NCBI RefSeq assembly: GCF_918698085.1
Contig: NZ_CAKKLP010000002.1
Coordinates: 310,001-374,000 of the forward strand
Direction: 5' to 3'
Source of the DNA: Chryseobacterium sp. Bi04
GTDB lineage: Bacteria > Bacteroidota > Bacteroidia > Flavobacteriales > Weeksellaceae
DNA: 64,000 nt
The notes under the pieces were generated by a model. It made no database searches, was not told the origin of the DNA, and was given only the letters and a program-made list of their open reading frames with translations. Shown piece by piece: positions 26,985 to 35,678 of the stretch (position 1 is its first letter; each line of letters begins with the position of its first letter). A program made the translations under genes and the position numbers.

Positions 26985-26990
26985 CACCTA

Positions 26991-27062
26991 ATGAATAAAA
27001 AAGCATTTATATCATTAGATTTACCGGGCGAAAGCGCCCTTTACGATATTTATTGTTATTAA
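26991..27062 (+). CDS. candidate pyrB leader peptide (23 aa)
   Basis: A short frame, ATG to TAA, starting MNKKAFISL and ending DIYCY. Inside it lies a 5-bp GC hairpin (27026-27030 with 27035-27039, loop AAAG) that could pause RNA polymerase, then a U-rich run (13 T in 27040-27060). The stop codon touches the first base of the terminator stem. A ribosome following close behind the polymerase would reach the stop codon and cover the terminator; a lagging one would let it form. This is the logic of the E. coli pyrBI attenuator, where low UTP slows polymerase in a U-rich leader. Translation is inferred, not shown. Confidence 0.55.
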   Translation: MNKKAFISLDLPGESALYDIYCY

Positions 27063-27088
27063 GCGAAGATCTTGTCTTCGCTTTTTTT
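27062..27088 (+). terminator. intrinsic terminator/attenuator before pyrB
   Basis: An 8-bp perfect stem (27062-27069 with 27075-27082), loop TCTTG, directly followed by a run of seven T (27082-27088). It stands between the predicted promoter and pyrB (start 27109), so it would block expression unless overcome. Confidence 0.85.
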
Positions 27089-27108
27089 ATGCTCAAAAAT
27101 TAAGAATT

Positions 27109-27999
27109 ATGTTTACGATTACAGAACTAAGCACCGAGAGAATCAACAGTATACTGACAGAAGCAATGGCTTTTGCGAATGGAAAAACTGCTAAAATTGA
27201 AGGAGAAGTTTTTTGCTCAAACCTTTTCTTTGAAGACAGTACAAGAACAAAGACGAGCTTTGATATTGCAGAAAGAAAACTGGGACTTCAGGTTGTTCCT
27301 TTTGATGCTTCACACAGTTCGGTAAACAAAGGCGAGAGCCTTTATGATACGGTGAAGACCATTGAAAGTATAGGGGTAAACTTAGTCGTGATCCGCGATA
27401 AAAAGGACAGATACTTTGAGGAATTGAAAAATATTAAGATTCCTGTGATCAATGGAGGAGACGGAACAGGAAATCACCCTTCACAGTGTATGCTGGATCT
27501 GATGACGATCTATCAGGAATTCGGAAGGTTCGAAGGATTAAAAGTAGGGATTGTAGGGGATGTAAAACACAGCCGTGTTGCCAATTCAAACGCTGAAGCC
27601 CTAAGAAGATTAGGAGCTAAAGTATACTTCTCAGGACCGGAACAATGGTTTGATGAAGGAGCTTTGATTAACGGAACTTACCTTTCAGTAGATGAACTGA
27701 TTGCTGATGTAGATGTTCTGATGCTCTTAAGAATACAACACGAAAGACATGATGACGCGATGAGCTTTACAGCTTCCGACTATCATAAAAGATATGGCCT
27801 CACCAAAGAAAGGGAGCGGGCGATGAAAAAAGAAGCAATTATTATGCATCCTGCACCTATCAACAGGGGGGTAGAAATAGATTCGGATCTTGTAGAATGT
27901 GAACGTTCAAGAGTTTTTAAACAAATGCAGAATGGCGTTTTCGCAAGAATGGCGATCCTGAAGGAAGCGCTGGAAGAAAAAGGATTTACGTTTAAGTAA
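27109..27999 (+). CDS. pyrB: aspartate carbamoyltransferase catalytic subunit
   Basis: A 296-residue enzyme that makes carbamoyl aspartate from carbamoyl phosphate and aspartate, the committed step of pyrimidine synthesis. Motifs: [20 protein letters not shown] split around the carbamoyl-phosphate loop [24 protein letters not shown], and LRIQHERH. No regulatory subunit (pyrI) or pyrR follows or precedes it here. Expression appears gated by the leader/terminator just upstream. carA follows after a 156-base spacer of heptamer repeats. Confidence 0.95.
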   Translation: MFTITELSTERINSILTEAMAFANGKTAKIEGEVFCSNLFFEDSTRTKTSFDIAERKLGLQVVPFDASHSSVNKGESLYDTVKTIESIGVNLVVIRDKKDRYFEELKNIKIPVINGGDGTGNHPSQCMLDLMTIYQEFGRFEGLKVGIVGDVKHSRVANSNAEALRRLGAKVYFSGPEQWFDEGALINGTYLSVDELIADVDVLMLLRIQHERHDDAMSFTASDYHKRYGLTKERERAMKKEAIIMHPAPINRGVEIDSDLVECERSRVFKQMQNGVFARMAILKEALEEKGFTFK

Positions 28000-28000
28000 A

Positions 28001-28154
28001 TTGTAAAAAGTATAATGTACAAAGTAAAATGTACAAAATACAGATCGGAGAAAAGTACATTATACATTGTACACCCGACATTGTACAAAAAAAAATAATA
28101 TAGAACAAGGAAGTCTGACTTCTAAGTTCTAAAATCTAATATCTAATTTTTAAA
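28001..28154. repeat. two heptamer tracts filling the pyrB-carA spacer
   Basis: First tract 28001-28091 (13 units). The first half has the core ATGTACA, the second half its approximate reverse complement ACATTGT, so the tract can fold on itself. Second tract 28113-28154 (units TTCTAAG, TTCTAAA, ATCTAAT), ending one base before the carA start codon. Together they make up nearly the whole spacer. Confidence 0.75.
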
Positions 28155-28155
28155 A

Positions 28156-29238
28156 ATGAAGAAAAAATTAATACTGGAGTCCGGTGAAGTGTTTCATGGA
28201 GAAGGTTTCGGAGCAGAGTTGGAAACTGCAGGAGAAGTAGTTTTCAATACCGGAATGACAGGGTATCAGGAATTGATTTCTGACCCGTCGTACTGCGGTC
28301 AGATAGTTTGTATGACCTATCCGCTTATCGGAAATTATGGTATTAACCGTGATGATTATGAAAGTATCGAGCCTGCAATTAAAGGACTTATCGTAAAAGA
28401 ACTTTGCGATCTTCCTTCTAATTTCCGTACTCAGATTACTTTAGATGAATTATTTAAAAAGAAAAACCTTTCAGGAATCTCAGGAATTGACACCAGAAGA
28501 CTGACAAGAATTCTTCGTAACTATGGAGTAGTGAAAGGTAAAATTGTAAATGCTGATGCTGATGAAAGTGCAGTTGCTGCAGAACTAAAAACTACAAGTT
28601 TCCCTATCAACCAGGTGGAAACAGTTTCTACAAAAACACCTTATGCTAACCCTAACCGTGGGTTCAAAGTAGTCTTAGTAGATTTTGGAGCTAAACTGGG
28701 GATCATCAGAGAGCTGTCACAAAGAAATTGCGACATTATCGTTGTTTCTCAGGATACAACAGCAGAAGAGATCTTACTGATGAATCCTGATGGAATTATG
28801 CTGTCAAATGGTCCTGGAGATCCGGAAGATGTACCACACGCTTTGGATATGATCCGAGGTTTACTGGGGAAAGTTCCCATCTTTGGAATCTGTTTAGGAC
28901 ATCAGCTGATCGGATTAGCTTGCGGAGCAAAAACCTTCAAACTAAAATTCGGACACAGAGGAGGAAACCACCCGGTATTGGATCTGGAGAAAAACAAAGT
29001 GGCTATTACTTCTCAAAACCATGGGTATGCAGTAGATCAGGAAAGCTTAAAAGGAACAGATCTGATTGAAACCCACATCGCCTTAAACGACAGAACAAAT
29101 GAAGGATTAAAGCACAAAATCCACCCTTGTTTCTCCGTTCAGTATCACCCTGAAGCGAGCCCAGGCCCGGAAGATGCAAACTACCTTTTTGATGAGTTCA
29201 TTGATCTAATGTACCAATTTAAAAATGTACCAGTTTAA
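28156..29238 (+). CDS. carA: carbamoyl-phosphate synthase small (glutaminase) subunit
   Basis: A 360-residue class I glutamine amidotransferase subunit that supplies ammonia to CarB. The catalytic triad is visible: Cys246 (FGICLGHQ), His331 and Glu333 (QYHPEAS). Length is normal. Carbamoyl phosphate from CarAB is used by both pyrB just upstream and the arginine carbamoyltransferase at 21.7 kb. The last codons fall inside a 16-base tandem duplication. carB is not the next gene: a four-helix-bundle gene lies between. Confidence 0.96.
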   Translation: MKKKLILESGEVFHGEGFGAELETAGEVVFNTGMTGYQELISDPSYCGQIVCMTYPLIGNYGINRDDYESIEPAIKGLIVKELCDLPSNFRTQITLDELFKKKNLSGISGIDTRRLTRILRNYGVVKGKIVNADADESAVAAELKTTSFPINQVETVSTKTPYANPNRGFKVVLVDFGAKLGIIRELSQRNCDIIVVSQDTTAEEILLMNPDGIMLSNGPGDPEDVPHALDMIRGLLGKVPIFGICLGHQLIGLACGAKTFKLKFGHRGGNHPVLDLEKNKVAITSQNHGYAVDQESLKGTDLIETHIALNDRTNEGLKHKIHPCFSVQYHPEASPGPEDANYLFDEFIDLMYQFKNVPV

Positions 29239-29239
29239 C
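29208..29239. repeat. 16-base tandem duplication across the carA stop codon
   Basis: 29208-29223 and 29224-29239 are tandem copies (AATGTACCA-TTTAA core) with two mismatches. The second copy contains the carA stop codon, so the duplication has supplied the last residues of CarA. Confidence 0.65.
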
Positions 29240-29249
29240 AATAATTAAA

Positions 29250-29612
29250 ATGATCAATTTCGAAAACAATCCTTTAATTGAAAAAACTGTTAAGTTCTCA
29301 TTAGATATTATAGAGTTCTGTGAATTATTGGAAAGTAAGAAGAAATTTGTTATTGCTAAACAATTATTGCGTTCAGGAACAAGTATTGGCGCAAATTCTT
29401 TTGAAGCACAAAATCCCTACAGTAAAAAAGATTTTGTGAATAAAATTAAAATTGCTGCTAAAGAACTTGAAGAAACAAAATATTGGCTATATCTGTGTAA
29501 ACATTCTCAAAGTTATCCATTTGATCAAAAACTAGAAACACAGATTATAGAAATTGGAAAGATTATTTATAAAATTTTAAGCACAAGTTTATCAAAAGAC
29601 AACGGTTTGTAA
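29250..29612 (+). CDS. four-helix-bundle protein of the 23S rRNA-IVS family
   Basis: A 120-residue helical protein of the family first found inside 23S rRNA intervening sequences and related in fold to the Avd accessory protein of diversity-generating retroelements. The core signature is present: KQLLRSGTSIGANSFEAQ followed by KIKIAAKELEETKYWLYL. Its biochemical role is not established. It separates carA from carB, normally adjacent, and is flanked by repeat-like sequence on both sides (29208-29239 and about 29612-29657), suggesting it entered the operon as a unit. All three genes are on one strand with short gaps, so it is probably cotranscribed. Confidence 0.9.
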   Translation: MINFENNPLIEKTVKFSLDIIEFCELLESKKKFVIAKQLLRSGTSIGANSFEAQNPYSKKDFVNKIKIAAKELEETKYWLYLCKHSQSYPFDQKLETQIIEIGKIIYKILSTSLSKDNGL

Positions 29613-29659
29613 ATATTGTTACACTGTTAAATTGATAGATTGTTACATTTTAAACCCCT

Positions 29660-32600
29660 ATGAAAAGAAACGATATAAAAACAATTTTAGTAATTGGTTC
29701 AGGACCTATTATCATTGGTCAGGCAGCTGAATTTGATTACGCAGGAACGCAGGCTTGTCTGTCTTTGAGAGAAGAAGGCTACAAGGTAATTTTGATCAAT
29801 TCAAACCCTGCAACAATTATGACGGATGTGGAGATCGCAGATAAAGTATATATTGAGCCGATTTCATTACAGTTTGTAAGCCACATCATCAGAAAAGAAC
29901 GTCCGGATGCATTATTACCAACACTGGGAGGTCAGACAGGACTGAACATGGCGGTAGAACTGGAGAAATCGGGAATTCTTGAAGAATGTAAGGTGGAAGT
30001 ATTGGGAACAACACTTTCTGCAATTAACAGAGCGGAAGACAGAGATCTTTTCCGTGAGTTGATGAGAGAGCTGAACGAACCGGTTCCAGAATCTGATATC
30101 GTGAATACAGTAGAAGGAGCAATTGCTTTTGCTGATAAAATCGGATATCCCGTAATAGTTCGCCCTGCCTTTACCATGGGAGGAACAGGAGGTGGTATCG
30201 CATCCACGGAAGCTGAATTGAAGGAGATTGCTGAACTGGGATTGAAATATAGCCCTGTAACACAGTGTCTTATTGAAAAATCAATTGCCGGATTTAAAGA
30301 AATTGAATATGAAGTAATGCGTGATGCAAACGACAATGCAATTGTGGTTTGTAACATGGAAAATATAGATCCGGTGGGAGTTCATACCGGAGATTCAATC
30401 GTAGTAGCACCTTCTCAGACCCTTTCAGACAGAGAGTATCAGTTATTGAGAAATGCTTCTTTAAAAATCATCAGAGCATTAGGAATTGAAGGAGGATGTA
30501 ACGTACAATTAGCGTTGGATCCACATTCTTTCGAGTACTATATCATTGAGGTAAACCCAAGAGTTTCCCGCTCCTCAGCGCTTGCAAGTAAAGCAACAGG
30601 ATATCCTATTGCAAAGATTGCGGCAAAAATTGCTGTAGGATTGACACTTGATGAAATTATGAATCCGGTGACAGGAAAGACATATGCATGTTTTGAGCCG
30701 GCCCTGGATTATGTAGTTACGAAATTCCCAAGATTCCCATTCGATAAGTTCGAAACTGCTGACAGAAGACTTTCTACTCAGATGAAAGCAACGGGTGAAG
30801 TAATGGCTATCGGAAGAAATTTTGAGGAGTCTTTACAGAAAGCAATCCGTTCATTAGAAACAGGAATCAAACACCTTGGATTAAAAACAAAACAAGCTGA
30901 GGCTCTTACAGCAGAAGAAATTGAAAGAAGAATCAGAGTTTGTGATGACGAAAGATTGTTCATCATCGGAGATGCTTTAAGAAGAGGATACGATTGGGAA
31001 CAGATTGTAGAATGGAGCAAAATAGACAAGTTCTTCATCTGGAAACTAAAAAAATTAGTTGATTTTGAAAAAGTGATCGCTGATCATAAGTTTGATAAAG
31101 AAACTTTAATTCAGGCTAAGAAACTAGGTTTTGCAGATATCAATATTGCTGTTCTTTGGGATGTAACGGAACGTGAAATTTTCAATTTCAGAAAAGAAAA
31201 CGGAGTGATGCCGGTTTACAAAATGGTAGACACCTGTGCCGCAGAATTTGAAAGTGAAACGCCTTATTTCTACGGAACCTATGAAGAAGAAAATGAAAGT
31301 GTTGTTTCCAATAAAGAAAAGATCATTGTGCTGGGATCAGGACCTATCAGAATCGGACAGGGGGTAGAATTTGATTATGCTACAGTTCACTCGGTTTGGG
31401 CAATCAAAGAAATGGGTTACGAAGCGATCATCATCAATAACAACCCTGAAACAGTTTCCACAGACTTCTCTATATCTGATAAATTATACTTCGAACCTCT
31501 TACGGAAGAAGATGTAATGAACATCATCGACCTTGAAAAACCTAAAGGAGTAGTGGTTCAATTCGGAGGGCAAACTGCGATCAACCTTGCAGATAAGTTA
31601 GCATCTCACGGAGTACAGATCTTGGGAACTTCCCTGGAAGATCTTGACAGAGCTGAAAACAGAGATAAATTTGAAAAAGCATTACAGGAGCTTGGAATTC
31701 CTCAGCCAAAAGGAAGAACTTCAACCTCAAAAGAAGAAGCAATAGAAATTGCCAACGAAATCGGTTATCCGGTATTGGTACGTCCAAGTTATGTTTTAGG
31801 GGGTAGAGCAATGGAAATTGTATACACAGAAGCAGAGCTTGCACACTATATGGAATTCGCGGTTGAAGCAAGCCCAGAACATCCCATTTTGGTTGACAAG
31901 TACATGGTAGGAAAGGAGATTGAAGTAGATGCAATCTGTGATGGTGAAACAGTAATAATTCCCGGAATTATGGAGCACATCGAAAGAGCAGGAGTTCACT
32001 CCGGAGACTCTATTGCAGTGTACCCGCCACAAAATATTTCACAAAGCGAAGTTGATACTTTAGTAGACTATACAAAAAGACTGGCAAAAGGACTGAAGGT
32101 TATCGGATTAATGAATATCCAGTATGTACTTTTCGAAGGAAATGTATATGTAATCGAAGTGAACCCGCGTTCTTCAAGAACAGTTCCTTTCTTATCTAAA
32201 ATCACTGAGGTACCAATGGCTAACCTTGCTACAAAAGCAATATTAGGACAAAAGCTGACAGATCTTGGTTACAAAGACGGGCTGGTTCCTAATAAAGAAG
32301 GTGTATTTGTAAAAGTTCCTGTTTTCTCTTTCTCAAAACTAACGAAAGTGGATATCTCTTTAGGACCTGAAATGAAGTCTACAGGAGAGGTTATGGGTAA
32401 AGATACAACGCTTGAAAAAGCACTTTACAAAGGTCTTGTTGCAGCAGGAAGAAAAGTTCCTATGCATGGTTCCATCCTGTTTACAGTAGCAGATAAGCAT
32501 AAAGGAGAAGCCGCAGCTTTAGCAGCAAGATTCCATGAAGTAGGATTCAGAATCTGGGCTACAGAAGGTACTGCGAAGTTCTTCGGAGAAAAAGGAATCC

Positions 32601-32839
32601 CTTGCAAAATTGGATACAAGATCGGAGAAGAAAGTGTCAACCTTATCGACCTGATCCAGAAAGGAAAAGTTCAGTATGTTGTGAATACCACTACAAAAGG
32701 TAAACAGGCAGAAAGAGACGGCTTCCAGATCAGAAGAATGAGTGTGGAGAACGGTGTTCCTTGTTTAACGTCAATGGATACGGTAGAAGCTATTCTGAAA
32801 GTAATTGAAAGCATGAGTTTCAAAATGGAAACGATGTAA
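29660..32839 (+). CDS. carB: carbamoyl-phosphate synthase large subunit
   Basis: A 1059-residue synthetase with two homologous halves, each carrying a pre-ATP-grasp and ATP-grasp domain: the first starts with [20 protein letters not shown], the second (about 555) with [20 protein letters not shown]-terminal methylglyoxal-synthase-like allosteric domain (about 930-1059) is the usual site for UMP/ornithine control. It makes carbamoyl phosphate from bicarbonate, ATP and ammonia delivered by CarA. The gene is complete and ends 24 bases before a strong terminator. Confidence 0.97.
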   Translation: MKRNDIKTILVIGSGPIIIGQAAEFDYAGTQACLSLREEGYKVILINSNPATIMTDVEIADKVYIEPISLQFVSHIIRKERPDALLPTLGGQTGLNMAVELEKSGILEECKVEVLGTTLSAINRAEDRDLFRELMRELNEPVPESDIVNTVEGAIAFADKIGYPVIVRPAFTMGGTGGGIASTEAELKEIAELGLKYSPVTQCLIEKSIAGFKEIEYEVMRDANDNAIVVCNMENIDPVGVHTGDSIVVAPSQTLSDREYQLLRNASLKIIRALGIEGGCNVQLALDPHSFEYYIIEVNPRVSRSSALASKATGYPIAKIAAKIAVGLTLDEIMNPVTGKTYACFEPALDYVVTKFPRFPFDKFETADRRLSTQMKATGEVMAIGRNFEESLQKAIRSLETGIKHLGLKTKQAEALTAEEIERRIRVCDDERLFIIGDALRRGYDWEQIVEWSKIDKFFIWKLKKLVDFEKVIADHKFDKETLIQAKKLGFADINIAVLWDVTEREIFNFRKENGVMPVYKMVDTCAAEFESETPYFYGTYEEENESVVSNKEKIIVLGSGPIRIGQGVEFDYATVHSVWAIKEMGYEAIIINNNPETVSTDFSISDKLYFEPLTEEDVMNIIDLEKPKGVVVQFGGQTAINLADKLASHGVQILGTSLEDLDRAENRDKFEKALQELGIPQPKGRTSTSKEEAIEIANEIGYPVLVRPSYVLGGRAMEIVYTEAELAHYMEFAVEASPEHPILVDKYMVGKEIEVDAICDGETVIIPGIMEHIERAGVHSGDSIAVYPPQNISQSEVDTLVDYTKRLAKGLKVIGLMNIQYVLFEGNVYVIEVNPRSSRTVPFLSKITEVPMANLATKAILGQKLTDLGYKDGLVPNKEGVFVKVPVFSFSKLTKVDISLGPEMKSTGEVMGKDTTLEKALYKGLVAAGRKVPMHGSILFTVADKHKGEAAALAARFHEVGFRIWATEGTAKFFGEKGIPCKIGYKIGEESVNLIDLIQKGKVQYVVNTTTKGKQAERDGFQIRRMSVENGVPCLTSMDTVEAILKVIESMSFKMETM

Positions 32840-32862
32840 TTTTCAGAAAATATAACACTATA

Positions 32863-32898
32863 AACCTCATAGATTTTTGAAATCTATGAGGTTTTTTT
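32863..32898 (+). terminator. intrinsic terminator after carB
   Basis: A long stem formed by AACCTCATAGATTT and its complement around a short loop, followed by a seven-T run. It closes the pyrB-carA-carB region. Confidence 0.9.
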
Positions 32899-33353
32899 AT
32901 CTCAATCAATTATATATCAACGCTAGGTTTGCCAGAGCTCTACCTTACCTAATTTTTACTTTCTGTTATTGTGGCTAAATCTTCAATGAACAATACGTTT
33001 ATCCAAATCAATTTGTTGATTTATTTCTTACATAGACTTCTGCAACAGAACTTTTTACTTTTAATTAAAACAATCTCCTGTAAACTATTAAAATTTGATT
33101 GTTGAAATACGTAAATTTGAGAACCATAAGTACACAACCTTGACCTGAAAGAGAGAGAGAACTGCACTTGAAAAATTGGGAAAATATAAAAATAAAGCTA
33201 TTAAAATAGCCCTGATAAGGTGACGGCTGAACCTGGAAATAAAAAACACCAGTTAAACCATGCTTTTGAACTGCATTGAAAAGATTGTTTGCTTAATTTG
33301 TTGAAATTAAAGTATATATCTGATACTTTAAAAGCCATGTAAATTAAAATGAT
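32899..33353. other. intergenic region of about 455 bases
   Basis: No protein gene is supported on either strand. A TAAATTTG box near 33112 could be a promoter core, and a small hairpin (GCTATTaaAATAGC near 33209) lies downstream, so an untranslated RNA or long 5' leader for the lipoprotein at 33354 is possible. I cannot assign one. Confidence 0.4.
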
Positions 33354-33801
33354 ATGAATATAATGGGAAGATATAAGATTTTATTTGGAATTATTTTTCT
33401 CTTTGTACTATTCGGTTGTTCAATACAAACGGATTTTTACATCCAAAATTTTACCCAAACCAAAAAGACGGTAAAAATCAATTATAAAAAAGAAGTTTTA
33501 AAGAGATTATCCAGTGATTATTATGGTGTTTACAGTTTCAATTCTATAAATGATATTGTAAAACCTAAAGCTTTTAAAAAAAATAAAAATCTAAAATCAG
33601 TTGATAAATCGGTTGTGGACAGTTCCGGTATTATCTTGGAAATTGCTCCGCAATCAACAGTAAGAATTGAAAAAAACACATAATTCCCAATGGTATTGGG
33701 AAATTGATAATGTTGAGATAAATGGTGAAAAATTTAGCATTCAGGAATTAGAAAAAAAGTCTGATAAAATTAGAAATGATTACGTTTACAAAATCAAATA
33801 A
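33354..33801 (+). pseudogene. small lipoprotein gene interrupted by a frameshift
   Basis: The first frame (33354-33683, 109 residues) starts with a lipoprotein signal (hydrophobic run, then FGC lipobox). It stops at TAA 33681-33683 just after a run of seven A (33670-33676). In the +1 frame the sequence stays open from that A run to TAA at 33799-33801 and reads like protein (HNSQWYWEIDNVEINGEKF and on). With six A the gene would be a single frame of about 148 residues. The cause may be a true indel, slippage at the homopolymer, or an assembly error. No family recognised; probably a surface lipoprotein expressed with the hydrolase 6 bases downstream. Confidence 0.65.
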
Positions 33802-33807
33802 AAATTA

Positions 33808-34668
33808 ATGATAATTTTTAAAAACACCATGCAAAGACAAATTTTACAACCTATTTTGATTATTATTTCCCTGATTTTAACCACAAACTCTATAGTTGGT
33901 CAGAAGAAAGAATTCAGGGATACTCAGGTGGATAGCCTGACTTTTTTAAATAACCGGAAAGTTGTAAACAGTTTAAATACTGAAGTTTTCAGGAAAAAAA
34001 TATTCTCAAAAGATAGTATGCAGATTCCTTACAGGCTTTTAACTCCAAAAAATACTGCTAAGGGTAAGAAATACCCGTTAATCATCACTTTCCACAATTC
34101 AACCAGAATTGGCAATGATAATGAAAACCAGCTTGAACCGTTTGCCAAAATGTGGTTAAGGGACGAGATTTACAGTAAATACCATTGTTATGTAATAGTA
34201 CCACAGTTCAGTAAGCGCTCTTCAAATTATGAAAAGAACAATGATAGTATTCAAATTTCAAAACCTTCTCATGAAGTTTTTGCTTTATTGGACTTGATAA
34301 AAAATGTAGAAAAAGAATATCCGGATATTGATAAAGATAGGATTTATTTGATAGGGTACTCTATGGGGGCATCAACGGCACAAAACCTGATGAATATTCA
34401 GCCGGACAAATTTGCGGCCCTGGTATCGGTAGCTGCTGTTCCGGATTTTTCGAATCTTAGAAAGATAAATAAGAAAAATATCTGGTTGATTCACGGAGAA
34501 AAAGATACTGAAAATCCGTACATCGGAAGTGTAGAATTATTTAACAGGATGTCTTCAGATCCTAATCTAATTTTCACCACCTTCACTTATCTCAATCACA
34601 ATACTATTGTTATTCCGTTTTTACTGACGGAAGAAATTCCAAAATGGTTGTTTAAAAAACATAAATAG
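33808..34668 (+). CDS. secreted alpha/beta hydrolase (esterase-like)
   Basis: A 286-residue protein with an N-terminal hydrophobic export segment (about residues 12-31; the ATG at 33829 is an alternative start) and an alpha/beta-hydrolase fold of the phospholipase/carboxylesterase or polyhydroxybutyrate-depolymerase type. The nucleophile is Ser185 in LIGYSMGAS, the oxyanion region LIITFHNSTR, and a candidate histidine is near the end (LNHNT). It lies 6 bases after the frameshifted lipoprotein frame and is probably cotranscribed. Substrate unknown. Confidence 0.8.
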   Translation: MIIFKNTMQRQILQPILIIISLILTTNSIVGQKKEFRDTQVDSLTFLNNRKVVNSLNTEVFRKKIFSKDSMQIPYRLLTPKNTAKGKKYPLIITFHNSTRIGNDNENQLEPFAKMWLRDEIYSKYHCYVIVPQFSKRSSNYEKNNDSIQISKPSHEVFALLDLIKNVEKEYPDIDKDRIYLIGYSMGASTAQNLMNIQPDKFAALVSVAAVPDFSNLRKINKKNIWLIHGEKDTENPYIGSVELFNRMSSDPNLIFTTFTYLNHNTIVIPFLLTEEIPKWLFKKHK

Positions 34669-34944
34669 AAAACTGTAGATAGATATAAAATATAGTAAAT
34701 TCAATTCAAATAAATGCTGTTAATTTTCTTTCAGTCTTTCGATTTTAAGATAGTTGGCTTGCTGAAAGCATATTTAAATTTCTATTTTTTTGTGTTTCCA
34801 TAAGAATATGTTTTCTGGTATATAAAACATCTTATATTTTTTTTGCTGATTTATGTAAGAGGTTGTAAATTAGGGGGTCATAAATACTTTGTTTTTAAAT
34901 ATATTTTAGAAATTAATAAAAACTCCACCAAATCAGAAATAACC

Positions 34945-35442
34945 ATGGCAGAATATCTTGCAAAATCAAATAATTCTTTATCCTTTGAGGTGACACAGGG
35001 TGGCCAGTTGATAGGAAAACTTACCTACGGAAGCTGGTTTAATTTTAATGCGATAGCAGAAATTGCAAACGTAACCTATCAGATTGAGCCTAAGGGTTTT
35101 TGGGGGACCACTATTGAGCTGAAAGATAATGAAAAAGTACTCTTAAAGTTCAGAATGAACTGGAACGGAGAAATTGTAGTCCAGACTTATTTTAATGGGA
35201 TAAAAAATGGACTTCTTTTTAAACACAGAGGTATTTTTAAAGAATCATTTGTATTGACTGATCAGGAGGGAATTGAGCTTTTAGTAATGAAGCCCAACCT
35301 CAAATGGAGTACCTTAAATTACGAATATGATATCACAACCTCTGATGCCTTTGAAACATTTCCTGATAAAGAAATTGTACTGATCAATGCCTTACACTGT
35401 GCCAATTATTATATGTCGATGATGATGTCTGCAATAATATAG
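34945..35442 (+). CDS. uncharacterised protein (165 aa)
   Basis: A soluble, beta-rich protein without signal peptide. I chose the ATG at 34945; the frame is open further upstream, but that part has no protein-like character. The repeating pattern of short strands (GKLTYGSWF, VTYQIEPKG, ILLKFRMNW-like) suggests a single beta-barrel or tubby-like fold, but I do not recognise the family. A terminator at 35546 closes the unit. It stands alone between the hydrolase and the iron genes. Confidence 0.7.
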   Translation: MAEYLAKSNNSLSFEVTQGGQLIGKLTYGSWFNFNAIAEIANVTYQIEPKGFWGTTIELKDNEKVLLKFRMNWNGEIVVQTYFNGIKNGLLFKHRGIFKESFVLTDQEGIELLVMKPNLKWSTLNYEYDITTSDAFETFPDKEIVLINALHCANYYMSMMMSAII

Positions 35443-35545
35443 CAACATAACTACAATAAATATACTGAAGATATTATTATACTTACTCCATTCATTATGG
35501 AACAAACAAGAAAATATAGAATTAAATATCATCAAACGATGACAT

Positions 35546-35578
35546 AAAGGGTTTTTGAAATTTCAGAAACCCTTTATT
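35546..35578 (+). terminator. hairpin after the 165-residue protein
   Basis: AAAGGGTTT ... AAACCCTTT with an inner TGAAATTTCA palindrome makes a near-continuous stem from 35546 to 35575, followed by ATTTAT. The T run is weak but the stem is strong. Confidence 0.7.
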
Positions 35579-35604
35579 TATGGCCTTTTTTATTCAGAAA
35601 ATTT

Positions 35605-35656
35605 TATGATTTGTATCATATTTTTATTTAGAATTAATAAAAATAATATAGTTTTG
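35605..35656 (+). promoter_or_regulatory. candidate operator and promoter of the TonB receptor gene
   Basis: An inverted repeat TATGAT-TTGT-ATCATA (35605-35620) lies just upstream of a TAGTTTTG promoter core (35649-35656), 22 bases before the start codon. The palindrome has the AT-rich, ATCAT-containing look of a Fur-type site; iron control is inferred from that and the gene's function. Confidence 0.45.
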
Positions 35657-35678
35657 CAATACTAAACTTAATTATACA

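Noticed and set aside
32899..33353. Known structured RNA such as 6S RNA
   Set aside because: A promoter-like box and a small hairpin are visible, but no recognisable consensus structure; left as unexplained.
33669..33683. Programmed -1 frameshift at A AAA AAC in the lipoprotein gene
   Set aside because: The heptamer is in the right register, but the -1 frame gives unconvincing sequence; the protein-like continuation is in the +1 frame.
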